A stretch of 39,069 nucleotides of DNA, from positions 1-39,069 of the forward strand of contig JBFGWM010000002.1 of assembly GCA_041588495.1 (NCBI GenBank). The letters run 5' to 3'. The stretch comes from JBFGWM01 sp041588495. GTDB taxonomy: Bacteria > Pseudomonadota > Gammaproteobacteria > Pseudomonadales > JBFGWM01. A model generated the notes under the pieces. That model saw only the letters and a program-made list of their open reading frames with translations. It did not search any database and was not told the origin of the DNA. Each line of letters starts with the position of its first letter. The first letter of the stretch is position 1. Shown piece after piece: positions 23,605-32,677 of the stretch. Both the position numbers and the translations under genes were made by a program.

Positions 23605-26600
23605 ATGTCCGATGACCGCTTCACGGCCCGGATCAGGCATTTCCTGGACCCGGGTCCGTTGCCCGCGAGCCTGCGTGAGTCGTGGTTTACCGACGAGCGC
23701 AAGGCCATGCAACGGCTGCTCGCCGATGCCATGCCCCTGCGTTCCACGGAACAGCGCCTGCAGGGGCTCGCCCTCGAACTCGCGGACCACGTGCGCACCG
23801 AGGGGCGCGAGCACCCCGGGCTTGAAAGCCTGCTCCAGGAGTACGCGCTGGACAGCGAGGAAGGCGTGGTCCTTATGTGTCTCGCCGAGGCGCTGCTGCG
23901 GATACCGGACGAGGAAACCGCGCTCACCTTCCTGCGTGACCAGCTGGCGCACACCGCGTGGGACCACCATGTGGCCCACAGCCCGGCCCTGTGGGTCAAC
24001 GCGTCCACCTGGGGGCTGCTGCTGACGGGTCGTTTCCTGGCAGGCAGCCCGAGCGGTCATGCCGATGTCATTGAAAAACTCGCCCACCGTCTTGGCGAAC
24101 CGGTGCTCCTGGCCGCCGTGCACCGCGGAGTCGAGATCGTGGGCAGGCGCTTCGTCGCCGGCAGCGACATCACGGAGGCGATCGAGAACAATCGCGCGGA
24201 GACCGCGCGTGGTTACTGCCATTCCTACGACATGCTGGGTGAGGCGGCGCTGACCAAGGCCGCGGCCCGGGAATATTTCGATGCCTATGCGGGCGCCATC
24301 GAGGCCCTGTCTGGGAGCGCTCCTGCCGGAGCCGTGGCGCCCGGAATCTCGGTAAAGCTCTCGGCACTCCACCCGCGCTACGAGTTCGCCTGCCGGGAGA
24401 CCACGGTTCCCGAACTGTCCGGGCGCCTGTTGGAACTCGCGCGACTGGCCCGGGAGCTCGACGTCACGCTGACCGTCGATGCCGAGGAGGCCCGCCGCCT
24501 GGAACTGGGCCTGGAGATTTTCGCGGCGGTCTACCGGGATGGTGGCTGGGGTGACTGGGAAGGCCTCGGCCTCGCCGTGCAGGCCTACCAGAAGCGCGCG
24601 CCCGGGGTGATCGACTGGCTGGCCGGGCTCGCGAATCAGGCCGGCCGGCAGGTCGGCGTACGCCTGGTCAAGGGCGCCTACTGGGACAGCGAGATCAAGT
24701 ACGCCCAGCAACACGTACATGCCGGCTACCCGGTCTATACCCGCAAGGCCTGCACCGACGTTTCGTGGCTGGCATGCGCCCGCCGCCTGCTGGACACCGG
24801 CAATGCGTTCTATCCGCAGTTCGCGACCCACAACGCCCACAGCGTGGCGGCAATCATCACCCTCGCCGAATCCGGTGCCACCCCGGCCTTCGAGTTCCAG
24901 CGACTGCACGGCATGGGCAGCGCCCTCTACGACCGCGTGATCGAGGAGTACCCCCATGTGCCGTGCCGGGTTTACGCCCCGGTCGGCGAGTATCGCGACC
25001 TGCTGCCCTACCTGGTCCGCCGGCTGCTGGAAAACGGTGCCAACACCTCCTTCGTGCGCCATGCCGGCGACATCGACCTGTCCCTGGAGGAACTGGTGGC
25101 GGAGCCCGCTGTGGAGCTCGCGAACCTCGAGTCGATTCCGAACCCGGCGATTCCCCCGCCGCGCAGGCTCCACGCCGATACCCGGCCGGATGCACCCGGC
25201 GTCAATCTCGACGGGCACGACGAGCTGGCCGATGCATTGGAACACGTCGCACGCTTCTCCGGTCGTTACTGGGAAGCCAGGCCGCTGGTCGGTGGCGAGG
25301 ACACCGGGACTGGTGATGGCGAGGAGCGGACCAGCCCCGCCGACCTGGGGCACCGCATCGGCATTTGCAACCCCGCGGACGCCGGCGACTGCGGCAAGGC
25401 CTTGGAAATCGCCAGCGCCGGCTTCCCCGCCTGGAACCGGGTTCCGGCAGAAACCCGCGCCGGAATCCTGGAACGCGCCGCCGGGCTGTACTGGGAACAC
25501 CGTCACGAACTTGCCGCCCTGCTGGTGTTCGAGGCCGGCCGTACCCTGCGCAACGCCTTCGGCGAGATTCGCGAGGCCATGGATTTCTGCTACCACTACG
25601 CGGCCCTGTGCCGGCGGGAATTCAGCCGGCCCAGGAGGCTGCGCGGGCCGGCGGGCGAATCCAACCAGCTCGGGCTCGGCGGGCGCGGCGTGTTCGCCTG
25701 TATCAGTCCGTGGAATTTTCCGCTGGCGATCTTCACCGGACAGGTCAGTGCCGCCCTGGCTGCCGGCAACAGCGTGCTGGCCAAGCCGGCCGCGGCAACG
25801 CCCCTGACCGGCATGCGCGCGGTACAACTGCTCCACGAGGCCGGTGTACCGGCCGATGTCCTGCAGTTTCTGCCTGCACCGTCCCCCCTGTTTGCCCGCC
25901 ATGTCATTGGCGACCCGCGTCTCGCCGGCGTCGCGGTGACCGGTTCAACCGCCACCGCCTGGTCGATCAACCGCGCACTGGCGGGCCGCGACGCGCCGAT
26001 CGTGCCGCTGATCGCTGAGACCGGTGGCCAGAACGCCATGATCGTCGACAGTTCGGCGCTGCCGGAGCAGGTGGTCAGTGACGTGATGGCCTCCGCGTTC
26101 GACAGCGCCGGACAACGCTGCTCGGCCCTGCGCGTGCTGTTCCTGCAGGAGGAAATCGCCGAACCCGTGTGCACGATGCTTGCGGGCGCCATGCAGGAAC
26201 TGGTGGTGGACCATCCGCTGATCCCGGGGACCGACGTCGGCCCGATGATCAGCCGCGAGGCCCGCGAGGCCGTTGCGCAGCACGCCGCATGCCTGTCGGA
26301 GGCTGGCCGTCAGATCGCTGCGGCGCCGGTCCCCGATGCGGCATGCCCTCCGGGTCATTACCTGGTACCAAGTTGTCACGAGATCCCCGGGATGGACCTG
26401 CTGAGCGGGGAGGTTTTCGGCCCGGTGCTGCATGTCGTCCGCTACCGGGCGGACCATCTCGACCGCGTGATCGCGTCGATCAATGCCACCGGCTACGGCC
26501 TGACGCTCGGCATCCAGAGCCGGATTCGGTCACGCTGGGATGAGGTCCGGCAGCGCGTGCGTGCCGGCAACGTATACGTCAATCGCAACATGATCGGCGC

Positions 26601-26757
26601 CAACGTCGGTGTGCAGCCTTTTGGCGGCCAGGGACTTTCCGGCACCGGGCCCAAGGCCGGCGGCCCCGATTACCTGCGCCGCTTTGCCGTGGAATCGACC
26701 CTCACCGTGAACACTGCCGCCATCGGCGGCAACCCGGACCTGCTCGGTCGCGGCTGA
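23605..26757 (+). CDS. putA: Bifunctional proline dehydrogenase / P5C dehydrogenase PutA
   Basis: Protein of 1050 residues. The N-terminal FAD proline dehydrogenase has APGISVKLSALHPRYE, GVRLVKGAYWDSEIKYAQ and YAPVGEYRDLLPYLVRRLLENG, which build the flavin barrel. The C-terminal aldehyde dehydrogenase domain has SPWNFPLAIFTGQ, base Glu805 in ETGGQNAM and nucleophile Cys839 in SAGQRCSALR. It converts proline to glutamate in two steps without releasing P5C. It lacks the N-terminal ribbon-helix-helix DNA-binding domain and the long C-terminal extension of E. coli PutA, so it is a short, non-autoregulated type. ATG 23605 begins MSDDRFTAR. Inverted repeats precede the start. Glutamate from this route and the argE/argA genes downstream link proline breakdown with arginine synthesis; direct co-regulation is not shown. 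Confidence 0.95.
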   Translation: MSDDRFTARIRHFLDPGPLPASLRESWFTDERKAMQRLLADAMPLRSTEQRLQGLALELADHVRTEGREHPGLESLLQEYALDSEEGVVLMCLAEALLRIPDEETALTFLRDQLAHTAWDHHVAHSPALWVNASTWGLLLTGRFLAGSPSGHADVIEKLAHRLGEPVLLAAVHRGVEIVGRRFVAGSDITEAIENNRAETARGYCHSYDMLGEAALTKAAAREYFDAYAGAIEALSGSAPAGAVAPGISVKLSALHPRYEFACRETTVPELSGRLLELARLARELDVTLTVDAEEARRLELGLEIFAAVYRDGGWGDWEGLGLAVQAYQKRAPGVIDWLAGLANQAGRQVGVRLVKGAYWDSEIKYAQQHVHAGYPVYTRKACTDVSWLACARRLLDTGNAFYPQFATHNAHSVAAIITLAESGATPAFEFQRLHGMGSALYDRVIEEYPHVPCRVYAPVGEYRDLLPYLVRRLLENGANTSFVRHAGDIDLSLEELVAEPAVELANLESIPNPAIPPPRRLHADTRPDAPGVNLDGHDELADALEHVARFSGRYWEARPLVGGEDTGTGDGEERTSPADLGHRIGICNPADAGDCGKALEIASAGFPAWNRVPAETRAGILERAAGLYWEHRHELAALLVFEAGRTLRNAFGEIREAMDFCYHYAALCRREFSRPRRLRGPAGESNQLGLGGRGVFACISPWNFPLAIFTGQVSAALAAGNSVLAKPAAATPLTGMRAVQLLHEAGVPADVLQFLPAPSPLFARHVIGDPRLAGVAVTGSTATAWSINRALAGRDAPIVPLIAETGGQNAMIVDSSALPEQVVSDVMASAFDSAGQRCSALRVLFLQEEIAEPVCTMLAGAMQELVVDHPLIPGTDVGPMISREAREAVAQHAACLSEAGRQIAAAPVPDAACPPGHYLVPSCHEIPGMDLLSGEVFGPVLHVVRYRADHLDRVIASINATGYGLTLGIQSRIRSRWDEVRQRVRAGNVYVNRNMIGANVGVQPFGGQGLSGTGPKAGGPDYLRRFAVESTLTVNTAAIGGNPDLLGRG

Positions 26758-26778
26758 GGAGCCGGTGTTCCCCGCCCC

Positions 26779-26789
26779 GTGTAGTACAC
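26779..26789 (+). promoter_or_regulatory. Short perfect palindrome upstream of argE
   Basis: GTGTA-G-TACAC with a single central G lies 30 bases before the argE ATG. It resembles the odd-centred palindrome ahead of the oxygenase gene at 31152 only in general shape (GTAC..GTAC core). It could be an operator half-site or chance. Confidence 0.2.
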
Positions 26790-26819
26790 TGGATCACTTC
26801 TCCCTGTGAGTATTGCGCC

Positions 26820-28010
26820 ATGGCCGGGGACACCCCCGATTTCGTCTCCATGCTTCGCGAACTGGTTGCCGCGCCATCGGTGAGCAGCACGCGGCCCGAG
26901 CTGGACACGGGCAACCGGGAGGTCACCGAGAAGCTTGCCGACTGGCTGCTCGACCTGGGCTTTTCCATCGAGCTTCTCGATGTCCCCGATCGCCCGGAAA
27001 AGGTCAACCTGATCGCCACCCTCGGGCACGGCAGCGGCGGCCTCGTGTTCTCAGGGCACACGGACACCGTGCCCTGCAACCCGGCGCGCTGGACGTCGGA
27101 CCCGTTCACGCTGGATGAGCGCGACGACCGGCTCTACGGGCTCGGCACGGCGGACATGAAGGGCTTTTTCCCGCTGGCCATCGAGGCGCTGCGTCCGTAC
27201 GTCGGCAGGCAGCTTCGCGAACCCCTGATCATCGTCGCCACCGCGGACGAGGAGAGTTCCATGCACGGCGCCCGCGCGCTGGCCGACGCCGGCAAGCCAC
27301 GTGCCCGCTACGCGGTGATCGGCGAACCCACGGGCCTGGTGCCGATCCGCATGCACAAGGGCATCATGATGGAACGCGTCTCCATCCAGGGCCGCTCGGG
27401 CCATTCCTCGGACCCGGCCCTGGGCTGTAACGCGCTCGAGTGCATGCACGCGGTGATCGCCGAGTTGCTCGCGTGCCGCGACCAGCTGCAGGACGAGTTC
27501 CGCAATGACGCGTTCGCGGTGCCCACGCCGACACTGAACCTGGGCAGCCTCCACGGCGGCGACAACCCCAACCGGATTTGCGGCGCCGCGGAACTGGAGT
27601 ACGACCTCCGGACCCTCCCCGAGATGCAGATTCCCGTGGTCCGCGACCGCCTGCGCAGCCGCACCCGGGAAGCCGCGCTGAAGTTTGGCGCCGAGATCGA
27701 GACCGCCGCATTGTTCAACGGCATCGAGGCATTCGAGTTACCGGCTGCCAGCGACCTGGTCGCCACCTGCGAGCAACTCACGGGTGAGGCCGCCCGCGCG
27801 GTCGCCTTTGCCACCGAGGCGCCGTATTTCGCCCAACTGGGCATGGAAACCATCGTGCTCGGGCCCGGCAATATCGAGCAGGCCCACCAGCCGGACGAAT
27901 ACCTCGCCATGGAGCGCGTGAACCCGACCATCCGCATCCTGCGCGGTCTCATCGAGCGCTACTGCATTGGCGACGCGCCGGAGCTGCCGCCGGACGCTGC
28001 CGGCACCTGA
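26820..28010 (+). CDS. argE: Acetylornithine deacetylase ArgE
   Basis: The protein (396 residues) is an M20-family di-zinc amidohydrolase. Metal-binding and catalytic residues: H80 and D82 in VFSGHTDTVPC, D112 in LGTADMKGFF, E144/E145 in ATADEESSMHG, then a late His in NIEQAHQPDEYL. EPTGLVPIRMHKGIM is typical of ArgE and not of succinyl-DAP desuccinylase. It removes acetyl from N-acetylornithine in arginine synthesis. ATG 26820 is the start. It lies ahead of argA by 60 bases; the argE-argA neighbourhood is known in pseudomonads. The last residues (PPDAAGT) are Pro-rich and not conserved. Confidence 0.88.
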   Translation: MAGDTPDFVSMLRELVAAPSVSSTRPELDTGNREVTEKLADWLLDLGFSIELLDVPDRPEKVNLIATLGHGSGGLVFSGHTDTVPCNPARWTSDPFTLDERDDRLYGLGTADMKGFFPLAIEALRPYVGRQLREPLIIVATADEESSMHGARALADAGKPRARYAVIGEPTGLVPIRMHKGIMMERVSIQGRSGHSSDPALGCNALECMHAVIAELLACRDQLQDEFRNDAFAVPTPTLNLGSLHGGDNPNRICGAAELEYDLRTLPEMQIPVVRDRLRSRTREAALKFGAEIETAALFNGIEAFELPAASDLVATCEQLTGEAARAVAFATEAPYFAQLGMETIVLGPGNIEQAHQPDEYLAMERVNPTIRILRGLIERYCIGDAPELPPDAAGT

Positions 28011-28070
28011 AACGCGTCCGCCACGACTGGTTTATCATTGCATTCATAGAACTTCACGGAGCATCCGGTC

Positions 28071-29384
28071 TTGGAACCGTCCCCCACGGCGGAACAGGTG
28101 CGCTGGTTTCGCAGCGCGGCGCCCTACGTTCACGGTCATCGTGGCAGCACCCTGGTCCTGATGGCGGACGGGGATGCCCTCGCGCACCCACACCGCAATC
28201 GCATGCTCCACGACGTGGCCCTGCTCAACAGCCTGGGCATCCGTATCGTGCTGTGCTTCGGCACCCGCCCGCAGGTCACCGCGCAGTTGCAGGCAGAGGG
28301 CATCACCTGCGAGTTCCACCAGGGGCTGCGCGTCACCACCGAGGCCATGCTGCCGGCGGTGAAAGCTGTCGCCGGGTCCCTGCGCATGGAAATCGAGGGG
28401 GCGTTCTCGATGGGCATGCCGGGCTCGCCGATGCAGGGCGCGCGCACCCGGGTCTGCGGGGGCAACTTCGTCACCGCGCGCCCCGCCGGCGTGCGTGACG
28501 GGGTCGACCTCGGCTTCACCGGGGTCCTGCGTCGCATCGACCGGAAGGCGATCCGGCAGGCCCTCGACGAGGGCATGATCGTGCTCCTGCCGCCCGTCGG
28601 GTTCTCCCCGAGCGGCGAGGTCTTCAACCTCTCGGCCGAGGACGTGGCCACCTTCTGTGCGACCCAGCTGGACGCGGACAAGCTGGTGGTGCTGACCGCC
28701 CTGGACGGCATACGCAATGAACAGGGCGCACTGTTGCGGGAAATGACCCCCGAACAGGCGGAGTCGGCGCTCGGGTCCGACACGCCAGAATCCATGCAGC
28801 GCCCGTTGCGGGCGGCGATCAACGCCTGTCGCGGCGGTGTGAAGCGCGCCCACCTGGTGAGCTTCGCCACCGACGGCACGCTGCTGACCGAGCTTTTCAC
28901 CCGCGACGGCTGCGGCACCATGATCACCGGCGAAGACTACGAGGAACTGGCCTCCGCCTCGGTCGAACACGTGGGCGGCATCCTGCAGGTGATCGAGCCC
29001 CTGGAGGAATCAGGCGCACTGGTCCGCCGCTCGCGGGAGCTGCTGGAAAGCGAGATCGATCGTTTCACGGTGATCCTGCGCGACGGCTCGGTGATCGGCT
29101 GCGCGGCCCTGTACCCGTTTGCCGATGCCGCGGCGGGAGAACTCGCCTGCATCGCGATCGACCCCGCTTACCGGGACGCCGGGCGCGCCAGGAAGCTGCT
29201 GGCCAGGATCGAGGCGCAGGCCCGCGCGGCAAAACTCGAGACCCTTTTCGTGCTCACCACCGAGGCCCAGCACTGGTTCCTCGAAAACGGCTTTGCCGCC
29301 ACTTCCCCCGATGACCTGCCCGGCAGGCGCCGCGAGCTGTACAACTACCAGCGCAACAGCAAGGTTTTCGCCAAGCGCCTGTAG
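28071..29384 (+). CDS. argA: N-acetylglutamate synthase ArgA (kinase-like plus GNAT)
   Basis: Protein of 437 residues. Residues ~1-290 form the amino-acid-kinase-like domain (LNSLGIRIVLCFGTRPQVTAQL, VVLTALDGIRN), the arginine-sensing part. Residues ~290-437 form the GNAT acetyltransferase domain: VIGCAALYPF, ACIAIDPAYRDAGRARKLLARIEAQAR (acetyl-CoA-binding) and LTTEAQHWFLENGF. It acetylates glutamate with acetyl-CoA, the first step of arginine synthesis, with feedback by arginine expected. The start is TTG 28071: GGAG is nine bases upstream and the conserved sequence begins at once, with no near ATG. Length is typical for the classical bacterial ArgA rather than the short ArgJ or the GNAT-only type. 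Confidence 0.92.
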   Translation: MEPSPTAEQVRWFRSAAPYVHGHRGSTLVLMADGDALAHPHRNRMLHDVALLNSLGIRIVLCFGTRPQVTAQLQAEGITCEFHQGLRVTTEAMLPAVKAVAGSLRMEIEGAFSMGMPGSPMQGARTRVCGGNFVTARPAGVRDGVDLGFTGVLRRIDRKAIRQALDEGMIVLLPPVGFSPSGEVFNLSAEDVATFCATQLDADKLVVLTALDGIRNEQGALLREMTPEQAESALGSDTPESMQRPLRAAINACRGGVKRAHLVSFATDGTLLTELFTRDGCGTMITGEDYEELASASVEHVGGILQVIEPLEESGALVRRSRELLESEIDRFTVILRDGSVIGCAALYPFADAAAGELACIAIDPAYRDAGRARKLLARIEAQARAAKLETLFVLTTEAQHWFLENGFAATSPDDLPGRRRELYNYQRNSKVFAKRL

Positions 29385-29432
29385 TATCATTTCGCCGCCT
29401 CCGGACACCACCAGAACACACGGGTACTCACC

Positions 29433-31115
29433 ATGTCGGACCAGGACAAGCGCAGGTATTCCTCCATCGTCGTCGATGGCGTCGAGCAGACGCCGAGCCG
29501 CGCCATGCTGCGCGCCGTGGGCTTCGGGGACGACGACTTCAAGCGTCCCCAGGTCGGCATCGCATCCACCTGGAGCATGGTCACCCCGTGCAACATGCAC
29601 ATCGACCAGCTTGCCCGCGAGGCGGCCTCCGGCGCCGACGCAGCGGGCGGCAAGAGCATCATCTTCAACACCATCACCGTCTCGGACGGCATCTCGATGG
29701 GCACGCCCGGCATGCGGTATTCGCTGGTTTCGCGCGAAGTGATCGCTGACTCCATCGAAACGGTGACCGGCGCCCAGGGTTTCGACGGGCTGGTCACCAT
29801 CGGCGGCTGCGACAAGAACATGCCGGGCTGCGTCATCGCCATGGCCCGCCTCAACCGGCCGGCCGTGTTCGTCTACGGCGGCACCATCAAGCCGGGCAGC
29901 GGCCGCCGCGACATCGTCTCGGTGTTCGAGGCGGTCGGCGGCCACGCGAACGGCTCGGTTTCGGACATCGAACTGCTCGACGTGGAGCGCACGGCGATCC
30001 CCGGACCCGGGTCCTGCGGCGGCATGTACACGGCCAACACCATGGCGTCCGCCATCGAGGCACTGGGTCTGAGCCTGCCCGGCAGTTCCGCACAGGAAGC
30101 GGTATCCGAGTCCAAGCTCGAGGACTGCCGGCGCGCGGGCCGCGCGGTGCTCGAGTTGCTCGAGCAGGGCATCACACCGCGGGACATCATGACCCGCGAG
30201 GCCTTCGAGAACGCCATCACCGTGGTCATCGCCCTGGGCGGATCGACCAATGCCGTACTCCACCTGCTGGCCATGGCCCATTCGATTGGCGTTGAACTCG
30301 AACTCGACGATTTCACACGCATCGGCGCACGCGTGCCGGTGCTGGCCGACGTCAAGCCCAGCGGACGCTACCTGATGTCGGAACTGATCGAGATCGGGGG
30401 TATCCAGCCGCTGATGAAGACCCTGCTCGACGCCGGACTGCTGCACGGCGACTGCCTCACCGTCACCGGGCGGACCCTTGCCGAAAATCTCGCCGAGGTG
30501 GCCCCGTACCCGGAAGGCCAGGACATCGTTCGCCCCCTCGACGATCCCATCAAGAAGGACAGTCACCTGGTGGTGCTTTACGGCAACCTCGCACCCGGGG
30601 GTGCGGTGGCCAAGATCACCGGCAAGGAAGGCCTGCAGTTCACCGGTACCGCGCGGCCGTACCATTCCGAGGAGGAAGCCCTCGCGGCGATTCTCGAGGG
30701 CGAGATCGGCGCGGGAGACATCGTGGTGATCCGCTACGAGGGACCCCGTGGCGGCCCCGGCATGCGCGAGATGCTGAGCCCCACCAGCGCCATCATGGGC
30801 AAGGGCCTCGGCAAGGACGTGGCGCTGATCACCGACGGACGCTTTTCGGGGGGCAGCCACGGCTTCGTGGTCGGTCATGTCACCCCGGAGGCGGCCAGCG
30901 GCGGACCGCTGGCACTGGTCGCCGACGGCGACCGCATCACCATCGATGCCGAGAAGCGGGAGATCACCCTGCACGTCGAGGACGCCGAACTCGCCCAGCG
31001 GAAATCCGCATGGGCGCCACCGGAAGGCGAAAAACGCGGCGTGCTTGCCAAGTATGCCGCGCAGGTCAGTTCCGCCTCGGAAGGCGCGGTGACCGACAAG
31101 TACCTGGAGGACTGA
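29433..31115 (+). CDS. ilvD: Dihydroxy-acid dehydratase IlvD
   Basis: At 560 residues this is the shorter IlvD class. Three conserved cysteines carry the Fe-S cluster: C53 in TPCNMHIDQL, C126 in IGGCDKNMPGC and C195 in GPGSCGGMYTANTM. IFNTITVSDGISMGTPGMRYSL and GGSTNAVLHLLAMA match the catalytic and substrate segments, and LITDGRFSGGSHGFVVGHV the C-terminal swivelling domain. It dehydrates dihydroxy-isovalerate and dihydroxy-methylvalerate in Val/Ile synthesis, just before IlvE. ATG 29433 begins MSDQDKRRYSS. It is 48 bases after argA. The following gap (31116-31235) holds the repeat-rich regulatory region of the next operon. Confidence 0.95.
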   Translation: MSDQDKRRYSSIVVDGVEQTPSRAMLRAVGFGDDDFKRPQVGIASTWSMVTPCNMHIDQLAREAASGADAAGGKSIIFNTITVSDGISMGTPGMRYSLVSREVIADSIETVTGAQGFDGLVTIGGCDKNMPGCVIAMARLNRPAVFVYGGTIKPGSGRRDIVSVFEAVGGHANGSVSDIELLDVERTAIPGPGSCGGMYTANTMASAIEALGLSLPGSSAQEAVSESKLEDCRRAGRAVLELLEQGITPRDIMTREAFENAITVVIALGGSTNAVLHLLAMAHSIGVELELDDFTRIGARVPVLADVKPSGRYLMSELIEIGGIQPLMKTLLDAGLLHGDCLTVTGRTLAENLAEVAPYPEGQDIVRPLDDPIKKDSHLVVLYGNLAPGGAVAKITGKEGLQFTGTARPYHSEEEALAAILEGEIGAGDIVVIRYEGPRGGPGMREMLSPTSAIMGKGLGKDVALITDGRFSGGSHGFVVGHVTPEAASGGPLALVADGDRITIDAEKREITLHVEDAELAQRKSAWAPPEGEKRGVLAKYAAQVSSASEGAVTDKYLED

Positions 31116-31151
31116 CGGGGCCCCGCACCTCGTCCCGGAGGGCGGGATGGG

Positions 31152-31166
31152 GTACAGTGACTGTAC
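31152..31166. promoter_or_regulatory. Perfect 15-base odd-centred palindrome (candidate operator)
   Basis: GTACAGT-G-ACTGTAC has seven-base arms around one base, 70 bases before the oxygenase ATG at 31236. Such symmetric sites usually bind dimeric repressors or activators. The XRE-like regulator encoded at the end of this operon is a candidate ligand protein; this is inference. Confidence 0.55.
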
Positions 31167-31200
31167 AATGTGCCGAGATTTCTATCTTTTTTACATTGTA
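31164..31200. promoter_or_regulatory. Inverted repeat TACAATGT ... ACATTGTA
   Basis: Perfect eight-base arms (31164-31171 and 31193-31200) flank 21 bases of largely AT-rich sequence with a T-run. The left arm overlaps the right arm of the 31152 palindrome. The right arm leads into TATAGATT, a candidate -10. Either a regulator pair site or a long-loop hairpin. Confidence 0.45.
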
Positions 31201-31235
31201 TAGATTCACCGCTGTCACCGGAGGTCTGCCCGACA

Positions 31236-32660
31236 ATGTCCGCCCCCAGCGCTCTGCCCGAAGCCGAGATCACGCCATACCTGCTCGGTCCCTACGCCCC
31301 GGTATCCGAGGAGATCGTGTGTTCCGATCCCGAGGTGATCGGCGAGATTCCGCGCGACCTGCACGGGTGCTACTACCGTAACGGGCCGAACCCGAAGTAT
31401 GCGCCGCGTGGACGCTACCACTGGTTCGACGGCGATGGCATGGTGCACGCCATCCATTTCGAGGATGGTGCCGCAACCTATCGTAACCGCTGGGTCGACA
31501 CTCGCGCCCTGCGCGCCGAGACCGAGGCGGGGCAGTCGATTTTCGGCGGCCTCATCGAACCGGATTTCAGCAATCCGCTGGGGCCGATCAAGGACACCGC
31601 CAATACGGACGTCGTATTTCACAACGGCGAGATCCTGGCGCTCTGGTACCGTAGCGGCGAACCCCTGGCGCTGGACCCGGTCACCCTGGAAACCCGGGGC
31701 CCGCAGACGTTTTCCGGAACCCGGCCCTCGCCGATGTCGGCGCATGCCAAGGTCGACCCGGCCACCGGCGAACTGTTCTTCTTCCACTACGATCACCGGC
31801 CGCCATACATGCATTACGGAGTGATCTCGGCAGACGGCCGTCTGCAGCACTGGCGACCGGTTGAACTGCCTGCGGAGCGTTTCCCCCACGATCTCGCGAT
31901 CACCCGCAATCACGCGATCCTCATGGACCTGCCAGTGTATTTCGATCCGGAGATCCGCCGCCACGGCAAGTGGAAGATGATGTTCAACCGCGAACTGCCG
32001 GCACGCTTCGCGATCGTTCCACGCTATGGCGATGCGGCGGTCACCCACTGGTTCGAGGCCGAACCCTGTTACATCTACCACGTGATCAACGCCTGGGAGG
32101 AAGGTCCCGAGGTGGTCATGGACGTGTGCCGCGTCGCCGACCCGGTCCCCGCCGGCAACCCCGGCGACAGCGCCCTGGAACGTGCGCTCAAGAACCTCCG
32201 CATCCAGGCGCGCCTGTATCGCTACCGGTTCAACCTTGAAACCGGCACCACCCACGAGGCACAGACCGGCGAACTCAACACCGAGTTTCCGACCATGAAC
32301 ACCACGTACACAGGGGTGCCGTCGCGATATGCCTACGCGATGCACATCCCGGAAGCACGCACCCTGCTGTTCGACGGCATCGTGCGCCACGATAACCAGA
32401 CCGGGAACTGCGACGTGTACCGCTGGGAACAGGGCTGGTATGGCAGCGAGGCGCCCTTTGCCCCGCGCATCGGCGCGACTGCCGAGGACGACGGGTACCT
32501 GGTAACCTTTGGCACCGACGCCGCCGGCGCCCACTCCGAGTGCCGCATCCTCGACGCCGCGAACATCGGCGCCGGGCCTGTGGCACGCATCCGCATCCCC
32601 GCGCGGGTCCCTCTCGGCTTCCACGCCTGCTGGGCGCCCGGCGGACAGTTGCCCGGCTGA
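31236..32660 (+). CDS. Carotenoid-oxygenase-family dioxygenase (CCO/RPE65/lignostilbene type)
   Basis: A 474-residue seven-bladed beta-propeller oxygenase. The four Fe(II)-binding histidines are all present: H170 (MSAHAKVDP), H218 (RFPHDLAITRN), H282 (CYIYHVINAWEE) and H463 (VPLGFHACWAPGG). Early motifs YYRNGPNPKYAPRGRYHWFDGDGMVH are standard. Family members split a C=C bond of carotenoids, apocarotenoids or stilbenes with O2, giving carbonyl products. ATG 31236 has GGAGG 11 bases upstream; no signal peptide, so cytoplasmic. First gene of a four-gene operon with two thiolases and a DNA-binding-like protein: downstream gaps are 17, -4 and -4 bases. This suggests cleavage of a long conjugated substrate and CoA-dependent thiolysis of the fragments. 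The substrate cannot be read from sequence. Confidence 0.9.
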   Translation: MSAPSALPEAEITPYLLGPYAPVSEEIVCSDPEVIGEIPRDLHGCYYRNGPNPKYAPRGRYHWFDGDGMVHAIHFEDGAATYRNRWVDTRALRAETEAGQSIFGGLIEPDFSNPLGPIKDTANTDVVFHNGEILALWYRSGEPLALDPVTLETRGPQTFSGTRPSPMSAHAKVDPATGELFFFHYDHRPPYMHYGVISADGRLQHWRPVELPAERFPHDLAITRNHAILMDLPVYFDPEIRRHGKWKMMFNRELPARFAIVPRYGDAAVTHWFEAEPCYIYHVINAWEEGPEVVMDVCRVADPVPAGNPGDSALERALKNLRIQARLYRYRFNLETGTTHEAQTGELNTEFPTMNTTYTGVPSRYAYAMHIPEARTLLFDGIVRHDNQTGNCDVYRWEQGWYGSEAPFAPRIGATAEDDGYLVTFGTDAAGAHSECRILDAANIGAGPVARIRIPARVPLGFHACWAPGGQLPG

Positions 32661-32677
32661 ATGGAGCACTGAACGCC

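Noticed and set aside
23572..25902. A 776-codon open frame on the minus strand opposite putA
   Set aside because: Antisense shadow of putA; composition is Gly/Arg/Val-rich and has no family motif.
29010..30974. A 654-codon minus-strand frame opposite argA and ilvD
   Set aside because: It runs across two conserved genes and their gap; it reads as a high-GC shadow.
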